A stretch of 64,000 bases of DNA, taken from assembly GCA_900618425.1 (NCBI GenBank), contig UZAN01039373.1, positions 146,546-210,545 on the forward strand, given 5' to 3'. Below the pieces are notes generated by a model, which did no database searches, was not told where the DNA came from, and was given only the letters and a program-made list of their open reading frames with translations. The stretch is from Echinostoma caproni (lineage: Eukaryota > Platyhelminthes > Trematoda > Plagiorchiida > Echinostomatidae). Within the stretch, counting starts at the first letter, position 1; the number at the start of each line of letters is the position of its first letter. Positions 46,801 to 59,321 of the stretch are shown piece after piece. The position numbers and the translations under genes were made by a program.

Positions 46801-48974
46801 AGTACTAATATGCACGGGATGTTATAAAAGAGCTCATATATAAATCCATCTTCTCTGTGATTACCCGATAAAAACAATGCTAGCAGTATATTTTACAATA
46901 AAATGTTTCCTTCTCATCAGATCACAGTTTATATTATGGACAACTGAATATCGATGTGATTTCCACCTCGAGCGTATTTCGAAAAATAAAATGAGTCGAT
47001 TAGTCACTTTTACTTTTATCCTTAAAGGAGGCTTAGGCTGTTCAATTGTACCGTATAGCTGATCATTGTTCAAAATAAATGAAATGCATTTACCGGATAA
47101 AACTGCAAGAAAACGAATCACAAGTTTGCGTCACCTGTTTCACATTTTTCAGCCTCTTTACTAAATTTGGTTCAAAAATGCGTCATTGATAAATTGATGA
47201 TCAAGTGGAATGTATAGTCGTGGAATAGTTTCAAATGAAACTTGAAAAATTCAAATAAATAACTAAAAGGGAACTAGGTCCTGAAAAACAGGGATTGAAG
47301 CATATTTCTTGATTAAAAATAAATCTTCTTAAAGTATAGACTGTGTATATGCAATTATCCAGATTCTTGTTTCAGTTTCAGTCGCATATACGACGACGAT
47401 TTCCATTCAACTTCGTAAATTCAACAATCGTCTATGTCCTTCGGTTAACTTCGTGTCATGGAATATTGGCGAATGATCACAAGCGCTTAACCGTTGTTTC
47501 ACATGAATCCCTCAAAATTTAAAAGGTAAATGCTCAATATGTGTTTATCTTCCCTGAAACTGATAACATTACATTTAGAGAACAGGAGTTAATTTGTTCT
47601 CGAGATAAACAACGACTAGAAATAGGTTATTTAATTCTCTAAAATGCATTAAAGAAGTCCTAATGCATTAATTTATACATATTTGCGAAAGGAGGCTGCC
47701 ATTTTCAGTACTTCCAGTGTTGAGCCATCAAAATTCAGCTAATCTATCGCAGACTAGCGGTCAGTTCCGACAAACAGATACGACCTACCGAGGAAAAATC
47801 TTCTAGGAAATATTTCTTCACAGTTGGTAACTCACTCCAATATATTTTTGCGTGTTCTTTTGCCAGCCACGCCAACCGCTGTGTTTGGTATCCTCGAGGA
47901 CAACTGTGAAAAGATAACGTGGATGACGCAATTTAGGATTCACGAGAGCCGTACAGTCAAAATACATATAGTATTATACATGCTGAGTGAAACACATGTC
48001 GTTCGGACTAGTGGTTCTTTTGAAGTGGCGTCCACCTTCAAAACACAATAAAATCACAAGTAGATTTTGCAGCACCGAAAAAACATTTGACTCAGTTCAG
48101 ACCAAACTTAGTGATCAATTATGCATTGTATCTGGGGTAAACATTCAGTTAAAAAATGAGGCCTGAATAGAGATTGGATATATTTTCAAACATAAGCAAT
48201 AATTTTAGCAAACAAAAAAATTTTCTGACGCCAAACCAAAGGTCTTAGAGCACTGCTCAGACTACACCCAATATAATGCGAAATCATGAGAATTGCGAAA
48301 TTACCGAATTTTTATATCATTCTAATCACGGACAACAGGATTTTCAAGCTAAGTTCGCGTTTTCTGGATTGCTTTTGAATAACTTCCATCATTTCAGTAT
48401 CATTATTATTATTATAGTATTAGTGAGGGATTTATTTGTTGAAACTCATAAAATCAGAAGGCACACTTAAGTGATCAACAAATCTTCGATGATCTAAAGA
48501 GGAGGATGCTAGGCAAAATTAACTCATTCACTTGGAAGTTCTTGGAAGTTCTGCAAAGGGGATTGCATGACTGCTATTGTTCTCCTTCAAAATAGTTGCG
48601 TTGAAAGTAATGGGCGTTCAGTCCTTTGTTTAAGCATTGTGACTACTGAGACGTTTTCGAGCGGCATGGTACTGTAAACTAACAGCCAAATAAAAATGCA
48701 TGACAATGTAGCCCTAATGTTACGAATTTCGCTCATTTGAAATGATAAAACATCCAAGATCCCCTTCAACTATGTTTTGTTTTGATAGTAAATACCCGTC
48801 ACATTAAAAAACAGAATTGTGATTAGCTGTTCTACGGGAAATAATATGCTGGACGTGTAAGTTCGACAAATACTCTTCACAGAACGGAAAAAGGGGCAAA
48901 TTATTCTTTAACCGTCATTCTTCAACGGAGTCCTATTCCCACGAATACAATATGTCTGTCATGTAATGAGAAAA
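46801..48974. other. No supported gene
   Basis: AT-rich, with only short open frames on both strands. Confidence 0.5.
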
Positions 48975-49259
48975 TTATTTCCGGGGAGAAAAAACAATGC
49001 CATGTAGACCGCCATTCACTGTGTCCGGAATAAACAACTGACCTACTGTGTGAATGAGGATGCTTCGTGTGAACCATTCAGCTCTAATCATAATATGATA
49101 CGTGGCATCCTCCCCACTCACTTCATCCAATCCACCGACTACGGTGCTCAGGGACACGAATTTCCCTTGATCACAGAGGAAGTGGCATAGTNNNNTAATA
49201 TCGGACACTGTGTGAATGAATTGCGTATGGTTTTTTCGAAGATGTACCATCGGGTGCAT
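48975..49259 (-). CDS. Unrecognised open frame, possible exon
   Basis: A minus-strand frame of 94 codons crosses a 4-N gap. Its residue make-up looks protein-like (for example GGLDEVSGEDATYHIMIRAE and VGQLFIPDTVNGG), with alternating hydrophobic strands as in a beta-sandwich. I do not recognise a family and could not place convincing splice sites at both ends. The Ns may also hide a frameshift. It could be an exon, a repeat, or chance. Confidence 0.2.
   Translation of the reverse strand: MHPMVHLRKNHTQFIHTVSDIXXLCHFLCDQGKFVSLSTVVGGLDEVSGEDATYHIMIRAEWFTRSILIHTVGQLFIPDTVNGGLHGIVFSPRK
49192..49195. other. Assembly gap, 4 N
   Basis: Four undetermined bases inside the open frame at 48975-49259. 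Confidence 0.99.
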
Positions 49260-49358
49260 TAGCTTCCTTTATCGCTCCTTTATACCGTATAGAAGAAGCT
49301 GAATGTAGCTCACACAGGATGAGTTCTTTCCAAAACCAAAAAAAGGTAGTGAAATATA

Positions 49359-49362
49359 NNNN
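49359..49362. other. Assembly gap, 4 N
   Basis: Four undetermined bases. Confidence 0.99.
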
Positions 49363-49920
49363 TGCAGTGCATGAACGTGTTCCGGATGTGTTTTAATTCA
49401 CTGTGTCTAATCGAGTTCAAAACGATTTTATCTTCGTTTCATGGATGATTTACATGGGTGACCAAGTGGCAAATCCATAGGCACGCGTTTAACGAGAAGT
49501 TTCAAGCTTCAGTGAAATACGAGTGGTATTTGAATTGTAAAATACAGAACATCAAAGAGCAATTCGTCCAGGATGTAACGAAAACCTGTGTAATGCACCA
49601 CACAAATGATTCATCTGTATGAGAATCTGCAAAGCGATGGAATAGTGGAGAGTCAACTTTGTATGTATGGCATTGGGTTTCGTGCTGCACTGAAATTTAC
49701 TCGTTTTTATGTTTATGGTCACTACAGGAGTTATACTGTAAGCTTCTGAGGAAGAAAATCCGAGCATATGTTGGAAGAACATTTATGGTGTTTCGACCAG
49801 TTCATAACAACTATATGTGTAACAGACAAGCAAACGTCAACATACTGTGCAGTGAAAACGACGTTATGCAGCTAATGGCGTCATGTAATCATCAAATGAA
49901 GCGTTACCTGAAATCTGGGA

Positions 49921-50045
49921 GGTACTGAAAAGCTATTCTGGTTTGGTTTGTTCCCATCAGAGGTGTAGGTTCATCGATGCAACTGTTGATCAAACCTGGG
50001 AACTCACCGGTAGACCTCCAATACCGGGTAGCTGATCAGATAGAT
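49921..50045 (-). mobile_element. SINE family B, strongly diverged copy
   Basis: The minus strand reads CTGATCAGCTACCCGGTATTG, GAGGTCTACCGG, CCCAGGTTTGATCAAC (B-box region), GTTGCATCGATGAACCTACAC and CTGATGG GAACA AACC AAACC AGAATAGC. Aligned with family B, the hammerhead region is present at 49967-49922, but CTGATGA is CTGATGG, stem II does not pair, and GAAA is AGAA. This is an old copy with an inactive ribozyme. Confidence 0.6.
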
Positions 50046-51477
50046 ATAAAGTTTAATTTAGTGTAAGGTACTTTTTACATTTTAGTATTGTAATCTGCTT
50101 GTAAAATACCTGCCGATAATCCGAAATTTACCACTATTCAATTATATGTTTCAAATAGCTTGTGAACGTTCATCACCAGAAAAATATGGTGTATTGAACT
50201 CACTACGTAAGTTTGGCTGCCCGTGTCTTAAATAAAACCTGGTCAGCAATAATTTAGAGTGAGATTGAGAAACGAATTAACATTCTTTTTGTTTTGGAGC
50301 AATTAGCTTCTAGAAAAGCTGAATAGATAAACCCCATATTCAAGAGGTCCTGTTGTGCGTTTTAGGGTAACCGTTTCCAAAACCACGATATTTGTGATAA
50401 TCAATATGGAATGACGACGAAACAGGGTAGAAAAGCTGCTGAACCAAGGCAATAGTGAAGCCTCAACACCAAAATGTGATAGTAGTAGCATGAATAAAAT
50501 ATTAGTTTTAAAGACTGTGGAGTGAGCTGATAGAAGCGAATTTGAATGCCGAATCACCATCACTACCATCACCACTAAAAACAACAATTCCAAGGTTTGC
50601 AATACTGTACAATGCCTAGATATTGTGAGGATTTATTAAACCATATAGAAAACTTGGTTAATCACTTATAGCTACTTGGACCAAATGATCACCATAAGTA
50701 TATGCATTTAATGATTTAACTCCTCTATGAACATTTAAACTAGCAAATTTTAAATCGAAGGTGAGACTAAAGGTTCTGTGCTACGATAGGGTTTTAAACG
50801 ATGGTCTACACAACCCCGAGATTGAAAAATTGGTTTTATTGTTACAAAACTTCAAATTAATTCATCAAAAAACAGGTAGACATTTCAGCTTTATTCAATG
50901 ATAGAACAGTGTTCTCACATTGCTAAAAATGCAGCACTTGATCTGTAAATGCTTTTGAACTCTCTTAGATCTCTGATATTCGTCAGTAAAACATTCGGAA
51001 AATAAGACTATTTGCCAATGGTACTGTTCAATAGGTGGAGAAAATGGATATTAGGATGATAAAGAACAACCACGACTAAAGTGCGATTGGTTTCAACCTC
51101 TCGGCCCTAGCTAATGGCTTGCTAGTCCCTAATGTATAATCAACCAGAAGAGCTGAAAAATATGTGAAAACTTGATATCTGATGTTGTTCGATCAACGTA
51201 AGCCAATCTTCTGGCAAAGTCATAACCAAAGAATGCTTATTACCGATATGTATGCGGCACTGAAGTGTATCAAAGCATTGAAGTGTACAATAGGTATTCC
51301 AGTTGCTCCATATCTAGATATAATGAGGAGTGAGTAATCTCCCACCTGGGCTTACGCGCTAAGTATTCGAATACTCGATGCAGTTTGTACAACCGAATCT
51401 AATGACATTGAGGGGCTAAAGTATCAATGACCCTTACTCTATCGATGAAAACGAACTACAAATTCCCAATATAATAA
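50046..51477. other. No supported gene
   Basis: Short open frames only. The 99-codon minus frame at 50303-50602 is hydrophobic and low-complexity and has no recognised domain. Confidence 0.5.
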
Positions 51478-51540
51478 TGATCATCATGATCATCATGATC
51501 ATCATGATCACCATCATCGTGATCATCATCGTGATCATCG
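51478..51540. repeat. ATC/GATCAT microsatellite
   Basis: Tandem ATCATG and ATCATCGTG-type units run over about 63 bases: (ATCATCATG) repeats turning into ATCATCGTG repeats. Because GATC and CATG are themselves palindromic, the array also forms short hairpins. Confidence 0.95.
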
Positions 51541-53888
51541 TTTTTATTCACCACTCAACTAAGTGTACGTTCCAAAAGTGGTGAGATACGTTTCTCTTTT
51601 AAAGACGAGGGGATAACAAAAGATTTCCTGCTAGGACGTCGAATTGGGTGAAAACATCTCAACGAGCTAGCAGAATTCCCTCTTTTCATGAACAAAAGAC
51701 GAACGTCTGTGGGTAGATTTACCTTATTTAATCAGTCTGAATATTTACTAGTCGATTCGGAATCGGTTCAGTTAACTGGCACGATGAGCTTTAGTACAGC
51801 TTAGATAACCACGTGACTTTCGTTGAGAATGCGCGGATACAGATGATCAAACGGTTAACGTAATTAGCTAAACACAGAAGGGGTGTTTTTGATCTAGCCC
51901 GTGCAGTGGCTCTTCTGTATTAGATCGTCGAATAGATATCTTGCGATCCAGTTGAGCTACTATCCTTTCTATCCGCTTGCTAAAGATTAGTGGTGAAAAC
52001 TTGGATCCATATCAATGGTTATGCACTGATGGCACTGTAAATGAGATTAGTCAGTTCGTCCAACCTATTCCTATACTATTTCAGCATCGATTCGTATCTC
52101 CATCTCATCCGAACTGCTACCTAAAAAATGCATCAAAGCAATCGAACTCAGAAAGTGATCACTCACAAAAAGGTTAGACTATGTGATGGTGAGATTTCAA
52201 ATTCCCACAGAACCGGGCTTGTATAACTTTGGTAAACAAAGCAGCTACAGAAATCAGCATAGCATGTAATGATCAATTATGTGTAAAACCTTTGAACACG
52301 CGCTTCCGGAAAACTACTGATTATGCATTGAAGCTAACCACAACATACTTCAGTTGAAATGTTGTTTATCTCTGCCGACCAGACCGGTTTCGTTTGACGG
52401 AATGGTTAATTTAACAGCGGTTTTTGAACATCAAACAACTTTCTCGTGCCGGTTATTTATTGATATCGTTTTTTGGTTAACGCCACAGAGGCAAGAATGA
52501 GAGTAATGTGGCCATGGACCGATTTACCCCACCAATTACGAAGTTTATCGATCATGACAGGGAGTGGGTAAGTTATATCTCACATCCGACAAAGTCAGCA
52601 CAGACGGAGTCCATTATTTTTTTTTCTCAAGCAGATCACTAACTCTAATCAAAATTGTAAGCCTGTTGCCTCGTCTGCCTGTACTTATCGCAGACCTTTC
52701 ATTATTTAGTTACATGACCTCAAAACGACGGCTACGCATAAAGTGAGCTTGCTCATGTTATGTCCAAATAGCGACAATCCAGAACAAATGACAATAGGTT
52801 ATTGACGCTCAGTGATAAGGTCCGGTTAGCGCGAATACATGATCTAAACTGCACCATCCTTTCCAAAACATTTTTCAAATCACCCAAACGTATTCGCTTT
52901 TATAACAAAGTTGACGCTTGAACAATATTTGTGATACATTCATGACTTTGACCAGTACCGAATACAGTGTATGAAATTTGGTCAGTGAAGCTCCTCTGGC
53001 AATCACCGATTTTGATTGGCTTTTCACGTGACATGCTGTGAGTCAATAATAACCCATTTGTCCAGTCTGATGGTGATATGTGATATATTTATCCTTATCA
53101 GATATTGGAGCAATGATTTGCCAAAAATTCGTACGACAACTTGCACTAATATTTGTACAACAAAATACCTCGGGCAGCACAATGTTTGACTGCTGCGTGT
53201 GCATGTGGACAGGTAGAGGCGGGAGATTGCAACTAAATTATTTCCTAATGCGATTCCTAAACAGGCAAAAGGCGTGCTGAAACCGGGCTACCGGAGGAAA
53301 CCTGTACATTGCACGGGAGTGACGAACTAGTGAACTTACATAAACGCCTCTAAAATCTGACGATTTCACTTAATTCGAATCATGAATAAAAATAATTATG
53401 AATTTTTGGGGATGGAATAAAATACTTGCATTTTGGAGAATACCCCTACCGATAGGAAATTAATATTCTAGAATAAGATAACATATAAAGACACAAATAG
53501 AACACGATTCATTCACTCAATCACCAAACTGGGGTTCTTTGCTTTTTAAGTGAGTATTTCACGCATATGACTACTACCAACCCCATGACCCGCTCAATGC
53601 CGACTTATCTGCATGACGTTCCTATTCATCTTGCATAAGTTTTGTTATAACAGTATCTCAGCATCCTGTTTAGCTTGCACTTTAACTGACAAAAAGTACT
53701 TCTTCGACGAAATAATTGGCAATGTACTTGAATGATCTTTTGTTTACATTTTAGCACTGCTATATACATGAAGACTAACTTATTTAAAAAAAAATAAAAT
53801 GCAGGTATAGTTTCTCAGTAGAATATTTCAGACGAAATAAAATAAAATACACTTTTAATGAAATGACTTCCGGAACACACGCTCTCTG

Positions 53889-54185
53889 TTAATTGTTGTC
53901 AGTTCCCGTGTGAGGCCGTTTGGTAGATTGACTATTCGGACTGACCTGAGAGGATGAGCCGGAGTTCGAACCCCGATTGAGTTCATCAATGCGCATTACT
54001 GGTGAGCTCCAAAGTGAGAACAACTCAAACATAGTAAATAGCGATACGCTGAATGTACCGACGGTGCTGTCCGTGATGGACACAAAGTCACTACTCTGGA
54101 ATTCTTCTCGAGCTTTCTGATTTTTCAGGCCTAACACCTCTGCTCTCAAGCCATTGATTGGAAAGGAATACCGAAGGGTGCACAT
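53889..54185 (-). CDS. Unrecognised open frame, possible exon
   Basis: A minus-strand frame of 98 codons has plausible codon use: an acidic/basic stretch (GLKNQKAREEFQSSDF), a hydrophobic segment (FSVSLFTMFELFSLWSS), then a Ser/Gly/Asn-rich tail. A good donor (CAG|GTCAGT) lies at 53946/53945 after SGSSSQ, so if this is an exon it could end there. No acceptor is compelling and I know no matching family. Confidence 0.2.
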   Translation of the reverse strand: MCTLRYSFPINGLRAEVLGLKNQKAREEFQSSDFVSITDSTVGTFSVSLFTMFELFSLWSSPVMRIDELNRGSNSGSSSQVSPNSQSTKRPHTGTDNN

Positions 54186-55844
54186 CCAGCAAATAGTTCA
54201 TGAGAATCAAATTCGCACACCATGGACGTATAAAATTACTCTGATGCAGCGACAATTAACACAACATCATATCTTAGCAGTGTTTTGAAAATGTTATGTT
54301 TCTGTGGTGTTATTCAGCGCACTTTATTTTGATATTCACTTGATAAACATCAAACAGGTTCCATGATTCGATGAGTATTAATTCGGTGTTCATTTCAGAA
54401 CAATCACATTTATGTTCATAATGAGCACCAGGGGTAATGAAGAATGACGTTGCTGTTTACTGACCAGTTGTCTGAATCAGATAAATAAAATAGATTCCTT
54501 GTTAACTAGCCCATGTGCTTTGGAGTCGCAACAGTCACCAAGTCCCCACATATTACACAATCACAAAATATAATTATGATCGAAGAAAATGAGAGAAACT
54601 CTAACTTTGATTGACTTCTCCGTGGAGTACTCTCTTTGAGGCATGTGTTGGTTCGAGGAAAAGATTCCTCAACCAAATCTGAACTTCATCATTCAGTTGA
54701 TAGCGGAAACAACACCGCAAGCGGGCGCAATTAAATCCCGGAAACATTTTGCTGCATCTCAGCTGGTTCCTACTGCATAATGAAAAATATTTCGTATATC
54801 ATAGGCATCGATATTCTAACGTGATATCAATTTAACCTACATCAGTCTGACATTTCCCTTATTTACCACGTAAGAGACACAGTGATCTGGGACCATGTTA
54901 GGTAATCCACACCCGTGCTATGTAAACCATTTTATATTCTGCAGTATGCAATAACCGAGATGCAGCGAAATGACTCCCGAATGAATGTGTCCCATTGAAG
55001 TGCTATGTTCTTTGTTTAAGTTTGTTACGGGAAATCATTGATATAACAAAGAGCTTGCCGGTTGTATGAAGCAGTCATGAGGCATAAACAAATTTCGGAA
55101 TATAAAGAATTATGGTATGCATTTTGCACTGCACATTCCATCAGAATGCTTCATACACATTTACACGTTCGAAATCGATGTTTGCCTAGAAATGCTCAAA
55201 TAAGATCTGAATCTTTCAAACAAATGCTCAAACCCACATTTGTGACAAATGAGTTGTTCCCCTCTAGGACCAACATTTAGTTATTCACAAAGGGAACCGA
55301 TCGTCGATCGAGCTGCAGGCTTGCCAGGGGAAATCGACAAACATGAGTAGTGTCCAAATAAGGCATACAGATCAAGGTTTTCTGACACAGATTATGGTCA
55401 AAATAGTAGCCGGCCATACTAAAAGGTTGATGGAATAAATTCTGCTCGTAGATTTCCCAGCCTTGTGTTCTGTCGTGGATTCGGAGTTCGGTATCTGCCA
55501 GTCATTCTATCATCGGACTTCAGTCAATCCGGTACTGCAATTACGAAAAGGCCGACAGGAAATGATCAAATGCGATTAATACAGTTAAAAAAATAAGAAA
55601 CTTTGGGGCCTTTTCTTTTCATCTGATGAAGTGTCGTTATTTGATAAATAATAGAAATGCGTATGCTTCAAGTAAAATAACGAGTGTGGTCTCTAAAACC
55701 CAGCTGATGATGGAACTACTCATTTTATGCTCATGTTGACAGTTAGTGATAAGGAGCATCCGTGGGATACTTGTGAAGACTTCATTGAATATGATCACAT
55801 TGCTTTTTTTATTACACAATTGTATGATGAACGGCAGACGGGTT
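54186..55844. other. No supported gene
   Basis: Nothing beyond short open frames on both strands. Confidence 0.5.
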
Positions 55845-56062
55845 GAGACCCATAGTTAAGATGACCTGCTGTGCCGTGATAAAAACGGATAACCTCAGCC
55901 CCGGGACTTGGAGTGGCGAACCACATAAGGCCCCGATAGGTTAGGCGTGGTATTGTCTACAACCTGAGTTGGGTGGTAGTGGCGGGGATCGAACCTCGGA
56001 CTGTAGGGCCCAAAGCATACCGGTGACAGCGATTAAACTACTGCTCCACAATCATCCCGGAC
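55845..56062 (-). mobile_element. GC-rich tRNA-headed SINE-like element (family D)
   Basis: The minus strand starts with a tRNA-like unit: GGAGCAGTAGTTTAATCG in the A-box area, and GAGGTTCGATCCCCGCC as a near-ideal B box about 45 bases later. It is followed by a GC-rich body (CGGGGCCTTATGTGG, CCAAGTCCCGGGGCTGAGG) ending near CAGCAGGTCATCTT. Base composition is clearly richer in G and C than the flanks. Only one copy is in the window, so its ends are estimated, and no hammerhead core is visible. Confidence 0.6.
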
Positions 56063-56517
56063 AAAATGAATGGCAAACACTTGCTAAGAAAAAGAAAGAT
56101 ACCAGCGATGTCGCAGGACAAAATACGCAAAACCCTGCACAATTTACTCTCATAGTAAATATTTTTAGTTAAGTTGGTAGCACATATCTCAAACATCCAA
56201 AAAGAAGTGAATGCAATTAACCGACTCCATTTAGCATTAGCGTGTATCCAGTATTCTGTGTCTGTGCATCACGAACGTCACCTACATGCGATGGAGCTTC
56301 ATTTTATGTTATATTTAATTGCAATCATTACGCACCATTTTATTTGACTCCTGTTAGGCTGCTGTCAGCTGTAACCTTCTCCGTTGATACCCCAGACATA
56401 TCGCATTATTTGGCTGGGTTGTGTGTCACTTGCACGCAAAGTTGAACCATGGAACGATTTCAAAAGTGAAATTCGTCGTATTTATGCCAAATAAAGCGTG
56501 AATTGAAAAGCTACGAA

Positions 56518-56672
56518 GCACTGGGCAACTATGTTAACTTGGTTGGCTTTCATCAGCAGTGCAAATCCATCGACCCAACTAGGGATCGAAGCAGGGACCT
56601 CACAGGCAGGACGGAAGCATGCTACCCAATAGACCTGATCAGCTGCCCGGTGGCCGAGTAGGTAGCATAGCC
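56518..56672 (-). mobile_element. SINE family B, copy with inverted duplicate head
   Basis: Read on the minus strand: GGGTAGCATGCTTCCGTCC, TGCCTGTGAGGTCCCTGC, TTCGATCCCTAGTTGGGTC, GATGGATTTGCAC, then the hammerhead region 56562-56518. Stem I is perfect there (GCACTG with CAGTGC) and CTGATGA is intact. The rest is decayed: AAGCC faces AAGTT in stem II, GAAAC has become AACAT, and GTC has become GCC. On the plus strand at 56636-56672 the family head starts again (CTGATCAGCTGCCCGGTGG, CCGAGTAGGTAGCAT), so two heads point away from a shared junction. Confidence 0.75.
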
Positions 56673-59321
56673 GGAAGTTGCATGAAAAGGCCTCCATGGA
56701 CGAGGTATGGAATGAACGGGCTAGACTTCTGATAGCCAAAACCTTCGACCCGCAGACGAGTGGGAAACCTCCATTTGTGCCCATTAAAACAGAACTCCAC
56801 ACTCAAATGGAACTTGGTAGCCTTTTAGCGCATAGGTTCATCAATCAATTTGTATTCTTTCTCAAAAATCGAAACTCACTTCTCTTGATCAGCCATTATG
56901 ATCATTTCCATACGTTGTATTAGAGAATCTTCGGCTAACATAATCCACTGATAACAATGTAAGTGACATTGCCTATACTTACATCCTAGGAAGCTAAATT
57001 TGTGTGATACACACAAGACGGTAGTACTTCCATTTACGAACCACAGTGCTTCACCAGTTAGTCCACAAATCTCATTGGTAATATTCGAAAGCTTAAAAAT
57101 AAATTATCCCAAGAACTTCTATCGTGAGCTGGGTAACAAAACACTCGTTTATGATGTTCTATTGGGTTTTTACGGGTAAAATTTGTGGGGAATTTTGGGC
57201 ATTATGATAGGAATCAAATGTATATTCTGGGCAACTAAGGAATTATTATTAGCCTACAACTTATTCAAATGGCGATGTTTCTAGGAGACCAACCGAAAAT
57301 GTTTGACTTAAGTCAAATCTTCACAAATTTGTTTGATACACAAGGGATCCATGTTCCAATTGACAAATCTATGAATCAAACGAAATAAATATATAAGCAT
57401 AAATTACATTAAAATATCATAGCGATGCAATTTTGTCTTAGAAAACATAAGGAAACTAGTCATCTTAGGAGAAACGGGAAGCAAAAGCTGGAAAACAGCC
57501 GATGCCTTCAGCATTGCAACTTAATAATCAAACGCGGAGGGTAGAATGTAAAACAAAACATCGCTTTTGGTCTCGGGGAAATGATCAAGGCTTTTGACAT
57601 GTTCAGATCTGTCTGATTCCTTCGGAATGAATTTAACTGTCAAATGACGTGTCAAAACAGAAACAACCTTTCTCTATGATTATCGCTTATACAGGCAGTA
57701 TTATGGGGCGGAATTGTGATTGAACAAGATCTGTCTCAAAACATGCAAACGTGATCGAAATCAGCACCTACCGGGTAATTGCAGTATAATACATAATGTT
57801 TTCGTGAATTACGCCTAACTGGTTTGGAATTTCACGTTTCAGCCGCTCAGGGTTACTTCACACAAATGCATCAGAGACCGGGTGCTGTGGGCTTTTAGTA
57901 TGTCTAAAATAAACAAAACATTCATTGTGCAATGGAATACACTTCGCACGTTCTAAGTACCTAGTATAAAGGTGGGAAAATATTGCACAGTAAGAATGCA
58001 CTAATTCAATTACCTACATTCACGCATGGATGGTGAGTCGATGGTTTCATTAGTTAATAGTGAGGCGAATCAGTGGTGTTTTTTTCTCTTCCCACCTATG
58101 ATCATCATGAATGAATGAAAGTAAGTGAAGCTAGAGGGGAAAGACTCGGTGCGAGTTTCTACCTATGAAGGACTAATGAACTTCCTTCAGGTAAACAAAA
58201 CCTATTCGATACATTGACAACGTAAACTATGGACTTCAAACGTCCTTGGTTTGCAAGCAACGCATTAAATAAGTGAACAAAATTGAGGAACTTTTCTACA
58301 TGTAAGTTTAACAAAAATGCATCCAAATTGAACGCCAATATTGACCATTACTATCAATCGATGTGGATTGTGTCCTGCCAGTTGTGTTATGTATAATCAG
58401 TCTGAGAGTAATATTTTCTGTTTAAATGAATTCTGGTGATATAATGTAGTCCCAGAGGGCGTCCTAAGAGGTAAGTGTGTCAAGCAAATAAGCACAATGT
58501 CGATTCAGTGCGACTAAAAACTGGGGTGTTCCTCCGCACTCTACTACAAGTCAAGGAACTGTGCTAAAGCACAAATCCATCTTCAGAAACACCGGACAAT
58601 CCCGAACAGTGTTGACTACATCAATCGTTCCTTGCAGTGCAGTTAATCAAACATAGCAGAAAAATGTGTAGTAACATATTATCACTTAGTTTACCACATT
58701 TTAGATTTAGTTCGAAAAGAAAAAGCCGCCTGTCATCTCATTCCTCTTCGGAGTATAATTGAATCCTCATTGAATGGGCAGGTGATATGTTGTGCATCGT
58801 AAGTCAATCATTAGATAATACTCCCGTCTGGTAATGAAACACATTGAGAGGACAAAGCTGTCGAGAACGCACAAAGCTTTCAAGAAATGGCATACATTTT
58901 ATTGAGGAACTTAGTCGATAATTGTCTTCGGTAACGCATAAAAGTTGTCGAACTCAGATGGGAAATTATGTTAGACCGCGGGAGGAAAGTGGGTGGAAAC
59001 TGAAAGTAAGTAACCAGAACGTGCAATTACTACACACAATCTGGTGCATGTGAGGAAAACCCGCAAAATGCAGTTCATTAACAACGTTCATGACGTTTCA
59101 TCGTCAATATCGATCTGTTATTCTGATTGGCAAATGCAGCTCTTATAACCAAATGCTTCTAGGAGATACAGTCAGTTTTGTGCTTCACACGCGGCGAGCA
59201 CAGCATGGTGGATGAAATGTTTGACTTGTCTCTGAAAACGGGTTTACTACAAGGGATCAGCTGAAAATCCCACCAGTGATGGTATTGCGTGATCAATCTG
59301 CGTGAACGTAGGTGATAATAT
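56673..59321. other. No supported gene
   Basis: Short open frames only. I see no repeat shared with other parts of the window. Confidence 0.5.

Noticed and set aside
46900..46935. Minus-strand CTGATGAGAAGGAAAC
   Set aside because: CTGATGA and GAAA are separated by only four bases, too short for a stem II.
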